This document shows, in pieces, positions 55,122 through 64,000 of a DNA stretch of 64,000 nucleotides (the stretch's first letter is position 1; each line of letters opens with the position of its first letter). The stretch is from the NCBI GenBank assembly GCA_040905865.1, contig JBBDQU010000072.1:1-64000 (forward strand). Direction: 5' to 3'. The notes beneath the pieces were generated by a model that saw only the letters and a program-made list of their open reading frames with translations, was not told the DNA's origin and did not search any database. This DNA comes from Alphaproteobacteria bacterium. GTDB taxonomy: Bacteria > Pseudomonadota > Alphaproteobacteria > UBA8366 > GCA-2717185. Both the position numbers and the translations under genes were made by a program.

Positions 55122-57796
55122 TATTCGGCCGTCGCTTCCTCAGCCGTCTTGGTCTTTTTCGTTGCGGGTTTCTTTGCGGCCGTCCTGGTTGATTTGGCCT
55201 TTGGCTTCGCCTTCTTGGCCGCAGGGTTTTTCGCCCCCTTGGCTTTGGCCGGTTTCTTTGCGGGCGTCTTCTTGGCCTTGGCCGGGGCTTTCGCCGCGCG
55301 CGCCTCGATCAGCGCAATAGCCTGCTCCAGCGTCACCGAATCCATTTCCGCATCGCCGGGGATGGTCGCGTTGATCTTGCCGCACTTCACATAGGGCCCG
55401 AAGCGTCCTTTGCGCACTGTCACGGGTTTGCCGTCATATTCGCCCAGTTCGCGTCCGCCGCTGCGCGATTTTGCTTCCGCCATGACGACGACCGCCCGGT
55501 TGAGGCCGATCGTCAGAACGTCGTCATCGCCCTTTAGGGAAGCGTATTTCGAGCCCTGTTTCAGGTACGGGCCGAACCGTCCCAAGCCTGCGGTAATCAT
55601 TTCGCCGGTTTCCGGATCCGGCCCCACGTCGCGGGGTAGCGAAAGCAGCTTGAGCGCGACGTCGAGGGTGACGGAATCGGGCGGCATATCCTTGGTCAGC
55701 GATGCGCGCTTCGGTTTCGGAGGTGCTTTCTTTCCCTTCTCCTTTTCGGCCTGCTCGCCGATCTGGACATAGATGCCGTAGGGACCTTTCCGCATCGATA
55801 CATCGAGGCCGGTTTCCGGATCCTGGCCCAGGACAACGGGGCCCTTGGCCAGTTCGTCGTCGCCTTCGCCGTTTTCGCCGAACCGGCGTGTATACTTGCA
55901 TTCGGGATAATTCGAGCAGCCGATGAAGGCGCCGAACTTGCCCAGTTTCAGGTTGAGACGCCCGGCATTGCAGGCCGGGCACATCCTTGCCTTTGTGTCG
56001 TCGCCTCTCTCATCCGCCGGAAAGAAATGCGCGCCCAGATCCTCGTCCAGCGCGTCGAGCACCTGGGTTATCGAGAGGTCCCTGGTATCTTCCGTCGCCT
56101 TGGAAAACGATTCCCAGAAATCCCGCAGCACTTTTTTCCAGTCGATCCGGCCGCCGGACACATCATCGAGTTGTTCTTCCAAGTCGGCGGTAAAGTCGTA
56201 TTCGACATAGCGCTGGAAGAAATTGGACAGGAATGCTGTCACCAGGCGGCCCCGGTCTTCCGGTTCGAAGCGGCGCTTGTCGAGCCGGACATAGTTGCGG
56301 TCCTGCAGCACCTTCAGAATGGATGCGTAGGTAGACGGCCGGCCGATGCCAAGCTCCTCCATCTTTTTCACCAGGCTGGCCTCGGTGAAGCGGGGCGGCG
56401 GCTGGGTGAAATGCTGTTCCGGCGTGACCGTACCGAGCGCCGTTGCCTCGCCTTCCTTCAGCGGCGGCAGGCGGCGATCGTTCTCGTCGCCGGTATCCGC
56501 GTCGTCCTGGCTTTCGCGGTACAGGGTGTAAAACCCATCGAATTTCACCACGCTGCCATTGGCCCGCAGGGTGACGGCCTTGTCCGCCGAGGTGATATCG
56601 ACCGTCATCTGGTCGAGAACCGCGCTTTCCATGCTGCTGGCCACGGTGCGCTTCCAGATCAACTCGTAGAGCTTCAACTGCTGTTCGTCGAGTAGCCGGG
56701 CCATCTGAGCCGGGCGGCGGAACATGTCGGTCGGTCGGATTGCCTCATGCGCTTCCTGGGCGTTCTTCGCCTTGGTCGTGTAGACCCGCGGTTTCGCCGG
56801 GACATAGGCGTCGCCATAATCCTGCGCGATCAGCTTGCGTGACGCGCCGATGGCCTCGCCGCTCAGCGTTACGCTGTCGGTCCGCATATAGGTGATCAGG
56901 CCGGTCGTTTCGCCGTTGATTTCGATACCTTCATACAGGCGCTGCGCAAGTTGCATCGTCCGGCTGGTGCCGAACCCCAGCTTGCGGCTGGCTTCCTGCT
57001 GCAGTGTCGAGGTGGTGAACGGCGGCGAAGGATTGCGCCGGACGGTCTTGTTCTCGATGCTGGCGATACTGTATTGCCGGGCCTCAACGGCTGCCACGGC
57101 ACGTTTCGCCGCCTCTTCATTGCCGATATCGAGCTTGCCGAGACGCTGGCCGTCAAGGTGGGTAAGACGGGCCGTGAAGTCGCTGCCCGCTGCCGATTTC
57201 AGCACTGCACCGACGGTCCAGAATTCGTCTGCGCGGAACGCCTCGATCTCGCTTTCACGTTCGCAGATCAACCGCAGCGCGACAGACTGGACCCGCCCCG
57301 CGGAACGGGAGCCCGGCAGCTTACGCCACAGCACCGGTGACAGGGTGAAGCCGACCAGATAGTCCAGCGCGCGCCGCGCCAGATAGGCGTCGATCAGTTC
57401 ATGGTTCAGCTCCCGCGGATTGGCCATCGCGGCAAGCACGGCCTCCTTGGTGATCTCGTGGAAAACGACGCGTTTTACATCGACTCCATCCAGTGCCTTG
57501 CGATCCGCCAGCAGTTCCTTGACATGCCAGGAGATGGCCTCGCCCTCGCGGTCCGGATCGGTCGCGAGATACAGACGGTCGGCGCCCTTCAGCGCCCTGG
57601 CGATATCGTCGAGATGTTTTGCCGATTTGGAGTCGATCTGCCATGCCATGGCGAAATCCTCATCCGGCAAAACCGAACCATCCTTAGGCGGCAGGTCCCG
57701 AACATGGCCATAGCTGGCCAGCACCCGGAAATCCGACCCAAGATACCTGTTGATGGTTTTCGCCTTGGACGGCGACTCAACGACAACGACATTCAT
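55121..57796 (-). CDS. topA: DNA topoisomerase I
   Basis: TopA relaxes negative supercoils. The 891-residue protein has the Toprim domain (VVVVESPSKAKTI, DPDREGEAISWH), the active-site Tyr in GLITYMRTDSVTLS, a C4 zinc ribbon (CPACN and CSNYPEC, about 596-622) and Topo-C repeats marked by GPYGIYVQ, GRFGPYLK and GRFGPYVK. The last 60 residues are a Lys/Ala-rich tail (KKPAKAKG type), likely DNA-binding. It overlaps rnr by one base. Confidence 0.97.
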   Translation of the reverse strand: MNVVVVESPSKAKTINRYLGSDFRVLASYGHVRDLPPKDGSVLPDEDFAMAWQIDSKSAKHLDDIARALKGADRLYLATDPDREGEAISWHVKELLADRKALDGVDVKRVVFHEITKEAVLAAMANPRELNHELIDAYLARRALDYLVGFTLSPVLWRKLPGSRSAGRVQSVALRLICERESEIEAFRADEFWTVGAVLKSAAGSDFTARLTHLDGQRLGKLDIGNEEAAKRAVAAVEARQYSIASIENKTVRRNPSPPFTTSTLQQEASRKLGFGTSRTMQLAQRLYEGIEINGETTGLITYMRTDSVTLSGEAIGASRKLIAQDYGDAYVPAKPRVYTTKAKNAQEAHEAIRPTDMFRRPAQMARLLDEQQLKLYELIWKRTVASSMESAVLDQMTVDITSADKAVTLRANGSVVKFDGFYTLYRESQDDADTGDENDRRLPPLKEGEATALGTVTPEQHFTQPPPRFTEASLVKKMEELGIGRPSTYASILKVLQDRNYVRLDKRRFEPEDRGRLVTAFLSNFFQRYVEYDFTADLEEQLDDVSGGRIDWKKVLRDFWESFSKATEDTRDLSITQVLDALDEDLGAHFFPADERGDDTKARMCPACNAGRLNLKLGKFGAFIGCSNYPECKYTRRFGENGEGDDELAKGPVVLGQDPETGLDVSMRKGPYGIYVQIGEQAEKEKGKKAPPKPKRASLTKDMPPDSVTLDVALKLLSLPRDVGPDPETGEMITAGLGRFGPYLKQGSKYASLKGDDDVLTIGLNRAVVVMAEAKSRSGGRELGEYDGKPVTVRKGRFGPYVKCGKINATIPGDAEMDSVTLEQAIALIEARAAKAPAKAKKTPAKKPAKAKGAKNPAAKKAKPKAKSTRTAAKKPATKKTKTAEEATAE

Positions 57797-58069
57797 ACTT
57801 ACAACCGAACTGTAATTCTTGTGGAAGGTTCAGGTTAACCAAAACTGTATGCGGCCTCAGACACCGCAATAGATGTGCCGTCGGTCACACTTCGCATCAT
57901 GACCTGTTCGGGTCAATACACCCCAGGAATTCGTGTGGTTATAGGCGAAAGCTGTGAAAATCAAGGTAATCCACCATTGTCGGAAAACTTCGAACGCGTG
58001 ATGGCGAAATGCATCGGGTCCAATCGCTTGCCCGTGAGCCACCACAAATTAGGCCGAGGTTTTGGGGTT

Positions 58070-59194
58070 TCAAGGTTCGATGAGCGCGACACGGTTGCCG
58101 GGCAGGCGTTCCAGACGGCCGGCGATCTCCAGTTCCAGCAGGATTGTCCAAACGGTAGCGGGTCGCTGGCGGCTGTCCCGCACGACCGCATCGACGGCGA
58201 CCGGAGCATGACCGAGGCAGTCGATAATTGCCTGTCGCTCGTCCGGGTTATCGTCGCGGCATCCGTCCGCCCGGACCGCGCGCTGGTATTCGGAGGCCGG
58301 CGGTTCGCGGAGTGTCGAGCCGGCCGACCGTTGCAGGGTCTCCAGGATATCCTCGGCGCTTTCCAGCAGAATCGCGCCATTGCGGATCAGGTCGTTGGTA
58401 CCCTTCGCGCGAGGATCCAGCGGAAAGCCGGGAACCGCGAATACGTCGCGCCCCTGTTCGCCCGCCAGCCGTGCGGTGATCAGCGAGCCGGACCGCAGTG
58501 CGGCCTCGACAACGACAACGCCCGTGGAGAGCCCGGAAATGATCCGGTTACGGCTCGGAAAATGGCGCGCCATGGGTTCGGTGCCCGGCGGCATTTCCGA
58601 CACGATCGCGCCGTTATCCCGTATGGCTTCATACAGGGAGCGGTTCTCCGCCGGGTAAACGATATCCGCGCCGCCGGCGAGGATCGCAATGGTGTCGCCG
58701 GCCAGGGCGCCGTCATGCGCCGCCGCATCGATCCCGCGCGCCAGGCCCGAGGCAATGACGATGCCGGCTTCCGCGAGTTTCCGGGCCAGTCCCTGGGCAA
58801 ACCGGCGGCCATTGGTGGAGGCGTTGCGGGCGCCGACAATCCCGATCGTGGTTTTTGCCAGAATTTCGCTTCGTCCCAGCAGGGTGAGCGTCGGCGGGGC
58901 GTCCGGAATATTCGCCAGGGGAAGGGGGTATTCCGGCGTGCCGAGAAAAATGTGCCGACCGCCCAGTGCCGCGATAGCCTCCATTTCACGTTCGGCGTCC
59001 GATGCGGGTGCAATTCTCAGGGACCGTTTGCGGCCGCCGCGGCGGGCCAGGTCCGGCAGTGCGTCCAGGGCCCGCGTCGCCGTTTCAAAGCGGGCAATCA
59101 GTTGCCGATAGGTGACCGGACCGATATTTTCCGACCGGATCAGCCGCAACCGATCGATCCGGTCCTGTTGCGCGAGGGCGACGGTATTGTTCAT
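58070..59194 (-). CDS. dprA: DNA-processing protein DprA
   Basis: DprA loads RecA on incoming single-stranded DNA during natural transformation. The 374 residues comprise an N-terminal SAM-like domain, the Rossmann core (GIVGARNASTNGRRFA, SGLARGIDAAAH, FPSRNRIISGLS) and a C-terminal winged-helix region (EIAGRLERLPGNRVAL). It is upstream of topA in the same direction. The 273 nt between them (57797-58069) hold no gene I can support, only a weak TGACC/GGTCA palindrome near 57900. Confidence 0.95.
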   Translation of the reverse strand: MNNTVALAQQDRIDRLRLIRSENIGPVTYRQLIARFETATRALDALPDLARRGGRKRSLRIAPASDAEREMEAIAALGGRHIFLGTPEYPLPLANIPDAPPTLTLLGRSEILAKTTIGIVGARNASTNGRRFAQGLARKLAEAGIVIASGLARGIDAAAHDGALAGDTIAILAGGADIVYPAENRSLYEAIRDNGAIVSEMPPGTEPMARHFPSRNRIISGLSTGVVVVEAALRSGSLITARLAGEQGRDVFAVPGFPLDPRAKGTNDLIRNGAILLESAEDILETLQRSAGSTLREPPASEYQRAVRADGCRDDNPDERQAIIDCLGHAPVAVDAVVRDSRQRPATVWTILLELEIAGRLERLPGNRVALIEP

Positions 59195-59384
59195 GTCTCA
59201 AGGTGTCGCAGAACATGCGCGCTCGTCAACCAGGAAGAATAAAAATAATAAATACGCGTAATGGTACGTAATTCATATGCGGAAAGATGAATAAAACATA
59301 AAAAAAGTGTAAAAATATTGTTTTAACATTATATGTATGTAATAAATGCCGCCACGTAATTGCCGTAGCTTGAGGTGGCTTAAA
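59195..59384 (+). promoter_or_regulatory. AT-rich control region of the cys operon
   Basis: The region between divergent dprA and cysH is strikingly AT-rich from about 59231 to 59345 compared with the GC-rich genes around it. ACGTAATT occurs twice (59266-59273 and 59354-59361), with a related ACGCGTAAT at 59254-59262. These repeats could be operator half-sites for a sulfur-responsive regulator, and the TATATG/TAACATTATA stretch could supply a -10 element; both are inference. Confidence 0.4.
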
Positions 59385-60113
59385 ATGATCGAAAAAATAA
59401 ATAGTTATAAAGACTTCCTAAATGGGAATGGAAGCGGGGATCCGCTACGGGCTGCCATCGAAGTCGAGTTCACCGGCCGAATCGTCCTCGTGTCATCGTT
59501 CGGCGCGGAAGCCGCTATCCTCCTGCACCGGGTCGCGCGCATCAATCCGGACCTGCCGGTTATTTTCCTCGATACCGGCAGGGTTTTTGGCGAAACCCTG
59601 CGTTACCGGGACGAGTTGACGGCGCTGCTCGGGCTGACGGATGTCCGCACAGTCCGGCCATTACCGGAAACGGAAAAGCGGGAAGACAGGGATGGTACGC
59701 TGTGGATGTCCCGCCCGGATGCCTGCTGCTATTTCCGGAAGGTCGAGCCGTTGCAGCGGGCGCTGAAGGGCGCCGATGCCTGGATTTCCGGTCGGAAGCG
59801 TCACCACGGCGGCGCGCGCTCAATGCTGCCGCTGCGCGAGATGGCGGATGGCCGGACCAAGATAAACGCCATGGCTGACTGGAATCCGGCAATGATAGAG
59901 GCCTACCGTGCGAAGCATGGCCTGCCGCCGCATCCGCTGGTCGCAGACGGGTTTGCGTCCATAGGGTGCCTGCCCTGCACGACGCGTGTGGCGCCACAGG
60001 GCGCCCCCCGATCCGGTCGCTGGGCAGGCAGCGCGAGAACGGAATGCGGCATTCACCTGCCCCTGCGAGAATCGCATATATCTGTTGTGACAGTCCCTGA
60101 GCCGTATGGATGA
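59385..60113 (+). CDS. cysH: Assimilatory APS reductase (CysH type)
   Basis: This thioredoxin-dependent reductase converts adenylyl sulfate to sulfite. The 242-residue protein has the PAPS-reductase fold (VSSFGAEAAILLHRV), and the CC...CxxC set Cys114-115 and Cys195/198 that binds a [4Fe-4S] cluster, which marks the APS-reducing form. The catalytic Cys221 is in TECGIHL. The HxxR-type nucleotide loop reads GRKRHHGGAR. I chose ATG 59385 (MIEKINSY); ATG 59346 is in frame and would add 13 residues. It is first of the cys operon. Confidence 0.93.
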   Translation: MIEKINSYKDFLNGNGSGDPLRAAIEVEFTGRIVLVSSFGAEAAILLHRVARINPDLPVIFLDTGRVFGETLRYRDELTALLGLTDVRTVRPLPETEKREDRDGTLWMSRPDACCYFRKVEPLQRALKGADAWISGRKRHHGGARSMLPLREMADGRTKINAMADWNPAMIEAYRAKHGLPPHPLVADGFASIGCLPCTTRVAPQGAPRSGRWAGSARTECGIHLPLRESHISVVTVPEPYG

Positions 60114-60220
60114 TGACGAATAGAAAATCTGCTATCGTTTTATCGTATCCTGTCCGCGCGAGAGGCGTGATCGGCGACGGCTGATTCACGTAAAACCACA
60201 ATCGAGGAATTGACCAGCGT

Positions 60221-61120
60221 ATGTCCCTGTCCCATCTGAAAAATCTGGAGGCGGAAAGCATCCACATCATGCGAGAGGTTGCTGCCGAATGCGAAAACCC
60301 GGTCATGCTGTATTCGGTCGGCAAGGATAGCGCCGTCATGCTGCGGCTGGCGATGAAGGCATTCTATCCGTCTAAGCCGCCATTTCCGCTGATGCATGTG
60401 GATACCACCTGGAAGTTCCGGGAGATGATCGAGTTCCGCGACCGAATGGTCGCGGAATTTGGCCTGGAGCTGATCGTCCATATCAACCAGGACGGGATAC
60501 GACAGGGTGTCGGTCCGTTCACTCACGGTTCCGCAGTCCATACCGATGTGATGAAAACGCAGGGCCTGAAGCAGGCGCTGGAAAAATTCGGGTTCGACGC
60601 GGCTTTCGGCGGTGCGCGGCGTGACGAGGAAAAGAGCCGGTCCAAGGAACGGATATTTTCATTCCGCAGCAAAAACCACCGCTGGGATCCGAAAAGCCAG
60701 CGGCCGGAGATGTGGTCATTGTACAATTGCCGGATACATAAAGGCGAGAGCATCCGCGTGTTTCCGCTGTCCAACTGGACGGAACTCGATATCTGGCAAT
60801 ATATCCACGAGGAGAACATCCCGATCGTGCCGTTGTATTTTGCGAAGGAGCGCCCGGTCGTGGAACGCGACGGCGCGCTGATCATGGTCGATGACGACCG
60901 CATGCCGCTGGCGCCCGGCGAGATGCCGCAGATGAAGAAGGTGCGGTTCCGTACGCTGGGCTGCTATCCGCTGACGGGCGCCATCGAATCGGACGCGGAA
61001 ACGCTGCCCGATATCATCAATGAAATGCTGGTGTCGCGCACCTCAGAACGCCAGGGACGGGTCATAGACAGGGATGGCGCGGCCTCCATGGAAAAGAAAA
61101 AACAGGAAGGGTATTTCTGA
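60221..61120 (+). CDS. cysD: Sulfate adenylyltransferase subunit 2
   Basis: CysD is the catalytic subunit of ATP sulfurylase. The 299-residue protein has [18 protein letters not shown], the PP-loop motif [11 protein letters not shown] and the [16 protein letters not shown] and [12 protein letters not shown] regions. It follows cysH by 107 nt and its stop overlaps the cysNC start (TGATG). Confidence 0.96.
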   Translation: MSLSHLKNLEAESIHIMREVAAECENPVMLYSVGKDSAVMLRLAMKAFYPSKPPFPLMHVDTTWKFREMIEFRDRMVAEFGLELIVHINQDGIRQGVGPFTHGSAVHTDVMKTQGLKQALEKFGFDAAFGGARRDEEKSRSKERIFSFRSKNHRWDPKSQRPEMWSLYNCRIHKGESIRVFPLSNWTELDIWQYIHEENIPIVPLYFAKERPVVERDGALIMVDDDRMPLAPGEMPQMKKVRFRTLGCYPLTGAIESDAETLPDIINEMLVSRTSERQGRVIDRDGAASMEKKKQEGYF

Positions 61121-63021
61121 TGGTGACGCAACCCCTTGCGGCACAGGCCGCTGCAGACCTTTTGGCGCCGGCGGAAATGACCCTGCTGCGCTTCATCACC
61201 TGCGGCAGCGTCGATGACGGCAAGAGCACGCTGATCGGGCGGCTGCTGTACGATTCGAAGCTGATCCTCGAAGACCAGATGGAAAGCCTGGTCGACGACA
61301 GCAGGAAAGTCGGCACCCAGGGGGACGACATCGATTTCGCGCTGCTGGTGGACGGGCTGGCGGCGGAGCGCGAACAGGGCATCACGATCGACGTCGCCTA
61401 TCGCTATTTCAATACCGAAAAGCGCAAATTCATCGTCGCCGACACACCGGGACATGAACAGTATACGCGCAACATGGCTACGGGCGCCTCAACGGCGGAA
61501 CTGGCGGTCATCCTGATCGATGCGCGCAAGGGAATTCTGACGCAGACCCGGCGGCACAGCTATATCGTGTCCCTGCTGAAGGTGCCGAACATCATCCTCG
61601 CCGTAAACAAGATGGACCTGGTGGAGTACAGCCAGTCGGTATTCGACAGGATTGCTGCGGATTACAAGGCGTTCGCCCATAGCATCGGGCTGGACAATAT
61701 CGCCTGCATTCCGATCTCCGCCCTGAAGGGCGACAATGTCATGGAGCCCAGCGCGGCCATGCCGTGGTATCGCGGCCCCAGCCTGCTGACGTGTCTTGAA
61801 TCAGTGGAAGTCGCGGGCGAGGATCTGGAAAAGCCGTTTTCGTTTCCCGTGCAGTGGGTCAACCGCCCGAATCTCGATTTCCGCGGCTTTTCCGGCACCA
61901 TCGCTGGCGGGGTGATCGCGGTGGGGGACGAGATCGTCGCCCTGCCGTCCGCGCGGACCAGCCGGGTTGCGCGGATCGTGACCTATGACGGCGATCTGGA
62001 TCGCGCCGAGGCGGGGCAGGCGGTGACGCTCGTTCTGGAAGATGAAATCGATATCTCGCGGGGCGACGTGCTCGCCGCGCCGCAGCGCCGGCCGGAGGTG
62101 ACCGACCAGTTCATGGCCCATGTTCTGTGGATGGCGGACGAACCGATGCTGCCGAGCCGCCCCTATCTGCTGAAGACCGCCAACCGGACGGTTTCCGCAT
62201 CGGTCACCGCGCTGAAGCACAAGGTCAATGTGAATACGCTGGCGGAGGAAGCCGGCCGCACGCTGGACATCAACGAAGTGGGGGTCTGCAACCTGTCGCT
62301 CGACGCGCCGATTGCATTCGACAGCTTCGCCGCAAATCAGTTGCTGGGGTCGTTCGTGCTGATCGACCGGATGACCAACGGCACGGTGGCCATGGGGATG
62401 ATCGACCACGGGCTGCGCCGGGCGGAGAATATCCACTGGCAGGCCCAGATTATCGACAAGAATGCGCGATCCCGCCTCAAGCACCAGAAGCCCGCCGTGT
62501 TGTGGTTCACGGGTCTGTCCGGTTCCGGCAAATCGACCATCGCAAACCTGGTCGAGCAGCGTCTCTACCTGCGGAACAACCATACGGTCATTCTGGACGG
62601 TGACAATGTCCGCCACGGGCTGAACCGGGACCTGGGTTTCACCGATACGGACCGGGTGGAGAACATCCGCCGGATCGGAGAAACCTCCAAGCTGATGGCC
62701 GAAGCGGGGCTGATATCCATCGTTTCGTTCATCTCGCCCTTCCGGGCGGAGCGGCAGATGGTCCGCGCCTTGCTGGAACCGGGTGAATTCGTCGAGGTGT
62801 TCGTCGACGCCTCGCTGGAACTTTGCGCCAGCCGCGACCCGAAGGGGCTGTACAAGAAGGCGATGGCGGGGGAGATCAAGAATTTCACCGGTTTCGATTC
62901 GCCTTACGAAGCGCCGGAAGACCCCGAAATCACTATCGACAGCGCGAATGTCTCTGCAGAGCAGGCGGCCGACCGGATCATGGAATACCTGGGCGCGAAC
63001 GGTTATCTTTCAGAGGTATAG
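61120..63021 (+). CDS. cysNC: Fused sulfate adenylyltransferase subunit 1 / APS kinase
   Basis: This bifunctional 633-residue protein joins the CysN GTPase, which drives ATP sulfurylase, to APS kinase. CysN has GSVDDGKST (about 29-36), [12 protein letters not shown] and NKMD; after an EF-Tu-like domain 2/3 region the CysC domain starts near 455 with P-loop GLSGSGKST (465-473), [15 protein letters not shown] and the ISPFRAERQ loop. Both nucleotide sites look intact. It overlaps cysD by one base. Confidence 0.96.
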   Translation: MVTQPLAAQAAADLLAPAEMTLLRFITCGSVDDGKSTLIGRLLYDSKLILEDQMESLVDDSRKVGTQGDDIDFALLVDGLAAEREQGITIDVAYRYFNTEKRKFIVADTPGHEQYTRNMATGASTAELAVILIDARKGILTQTRRHSYIVSLLKVPNIILAVNKMDLVEYSQSVFDRIAADYKAFAHSIGLDNIACIPISALKGDNVMEPSAAMPWYRGPSLLTCLESVEVAGEDLEKPFSFPVQWVNRPNLDFRGFSGTIAGGVIAVGDEIVALPSARTSRVARIVTYDGDLDRAEAGQAVTLVLEDEIDISRGDVLAAPQRRPEVTDQFMAHVLWMADEPMLPSRPYLLKTANRTVSASVTALKHKVNVNTLAEEAGRTLDINEVGVCNLSLDAPIAFDSFAANQLLGSFVLIDRMTNGTVAMGMIDHGLRRAENIHWQAQIIDKNARSRLKHQKPAVLWFTGLSGSGKSTIANLVEQRLYLRNNHTVILDGDNVRHGLNRDLGFTDTDRVENIRRIGETSKLMAEAGLISIVSFISPFRAERQMVRALLEPGEFVEVFVDASLELCASRDPKGLYKKAMAGEIKNFTGFDSPYEAPEDPEITIDSANVSAEQAADRIMEYLGANGYLSEV

Positions 63022-63046
63022 CAACAGGCAACCGGGAGAGACGGCC

Positions 63047-63937
63047 ATGGAAAAGATCAACATCCAGTTCACCCTGTTTTCAGCATTCTATTCGCCGCTG
63101 ATTTCGACCATGTCAGGCGGGTTCCTCAAGGCCGAGGGGCTGGACCCGGAATGGTCGGTCGCGGCCCCGGGTGAATCCGCGCTGACCGCGCTGGAGAACG
63201 GCACCGCGCATGTGGCGCAGTCGGCGCTCAGCCAGGGATTCACCTCGCTGAACAGGGGCGAGACACCGGCCACGGTGCATTTCGCCCAGGTCAATGAAAT
63301 GGACGGATTCTTCCTGACCGGCCGTGAGGCCGAGCCGGATTTCACCTGGGACAGGCTGGAAGGAGCGGAGGTCGTGCTGTTCGGCGGTGGCCAGCCGCTC
63401 GCCATGTTCAAGTACGCCTGCCACAAGGCGGGTATCGACTACGGCAAGATCAGGGCAATCAATCCCGGCGGCGCCGCCGCCATCGACAAGGCGTTCCGAG
63501 AGGGGCAGGGACAGTATGTCCAGCAGCAGGGCCCGTTTCCGCAACAGCTTGAGGCCGACGGCGTCGGTCATATCGTGGCCCAGGTCGGCACGCAGATCGG
63601 ACCCTGCGGTTTTTCGAGCCTTGCGGCGACCCCAGATTGGCTAAAGAGCGATATGGCGAAGGCCTTTATGCGGGCCTACACGAAGACCCGGAAATACATG
63701 ATTGAGGAACCTGCGGCGGCGATCGCGAAGGCGGAAATGCCGTATTTCCCCGATATCGACGAAAACGTCCTCGCCGATTGCATCGCCACCTACCAGAAGC
63801 TCGGTTGCTGGACGCCGCATACGGAGATCACGCAGCAGGCCTATGAAGCCGCGATGGATATCTTTGAATATAACGGCCTGCTGAACGCGCGCTACGCCTA
63901 TGACCAGGTCTGCGCGAAGCCGCCGGCGATTGATTAA
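63047..63937 (+). CDS. NMT1/THI5-like substrate-binding protein without signal peptide
   Basis: This 296-residue protein has the fold of SsuA/TauA/THI5-like binding proteins: INIQFTLFSAFYSPLIS at the start, LTALENGTAHVAQSALSQG and a C-terminal hinge helix. No signal peptide or lipobox is present and the start ATG 63047 follows GGGAGAG directly, so it appears cytoplasmic or is released by another route. It lies 25 nt after cysNC; no ABC permease or ATPase is visible before the window ends. A sulfur-compound or pyrimidine ligand is speculation. Confidence 0.85.
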   Translation: MEKINIQFTLFSAFYSPLISTMSGGFLKAEGLDPEWSVAAPGESALTALENGTAHVAQSALSQGFTSLNRGETPATVHFAQVNEMDGFFLTGREAEPDFTWDRLEGAEVVLFGGGQPLAMFKYACHKAGIDYGKIRAINPGGAAAIDKAFREGQGQYVQQQGPFPQQLEADGVGHIVAQVGTQIGPCGFSSLAATPDWLKSDMAKAFMRAYTKTRKYMIEEPAAAIAKAEMPYFPDIDENVLADCIATYQKLGCWTPHTEITQQAYEAAMDIFEYNGLLNARYAYDQVCAKPPAID

Positions 63938-64000
63938 GGCTTGACGCCGACAGCGATTGAAAGCGGTTGGTAATCGAATACAGTTTTCGTCGGCAATTTT

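Noticed and set aside
55121-55320. Lys/Ala-rich repeats at the topA end as a separate repeat element
   Set aside because: They encode the basic C-terminal tail of topoisomerase I in frame, a usual feature of the family.
57797-58069. Hidden gene or tRNA between dprA and topA
   Set aside because: No ORF with coding character and no cloverleaf or TPsiC-like motif was seen; only a weak TGACC/GGTCA palindrome.

Overview
This window is a GC-rich chromosomal segment of an alphaproteobacterium, probably from a Rhodospirillales-like lineage (the order is inferred from gene content and gene order, not from a search). Lineage markers are GcrA, the divK-pleD-rpmG block, a DUF2794 protein, HdaA beside an AI-2E-family permease, an aa3-type cytochrome oxidase subunit IV micro-gene, an EipB (DUF1849) protein and a DinB with an N-terminal zinc ribbon. 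Almost everything is core genome. I see no prophage, IS element, CRISPR array, tRNA or rRNA gene.

Layout, left to right. 1-95: end of an unidentified + strand gene. 415-2005 (-): gcrA, a DUF2794 protein and a small lipoprotein. 2176-5883 (+): YfgM-like TPR protein, bamB, der and a second small lipoprotein. 5893-16086 (-): one long translation and envelope cluster read rpsF-rpsR-rplI, terminator, dnaB-alr-mlaE-mlaF-radA-cvpA-purF-SDR, with many 4-nt overlaps. 16458-17981 (+): yicC and gmk. 17978-26532 (-): a glycosyltransferase, then lptF-lptG-lptD-surA-pdxA-rsmA, an outer-membrane biogenesis operon. 26729-29262 (+): pepA, holC and ndk. 29345-31267 (-): purM-purN and the 43-residue oxidase subunit. 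31331-39564 (+): DUF2066 protein, CDP-alcohol phosphatidyltransferase, AI-2E permease, hdaA, a catalytically degenerate SDR, then ppk and ppx (polyphosphate turnover).

39581-64000: a broken M23-peptidase remnant and rnd (-), aspS (+), a diguanylate cyclase and a hydroxyacid dehydrogenase (-), eipB (+), a ROK kinase with dinB (-), divK-pleD (+), then rpmG, a Nudix hydrolase, an S41 lipoprotein protease, rnr, topA and dprA (-). The window ends with a sulfate-assimilation operon cysH-cysD-cysNC plus a substrate-binding protein without a signal peptide (+).

The themes are cell-cycle control (GcrA, DivK, PleD, HdaA), outer-membrane assembly (BamB, SurA, LptD/F/G, MlaE/F, EipB), translation, purine synthesis, polyphosphate and sulfate assimilation. 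I do not see a clearly new multi-gene system. The observations most worth a second look are purM, which has no ATG, GTG or TTG codon in front of its conserved N-terminus; the chimeric M23 remnant; the SDR lacking its catalytic Tyr and Lys; the lone cytoplasmic binding protein after cysNC; and the AT-rich repeat-bearing cysH control region.
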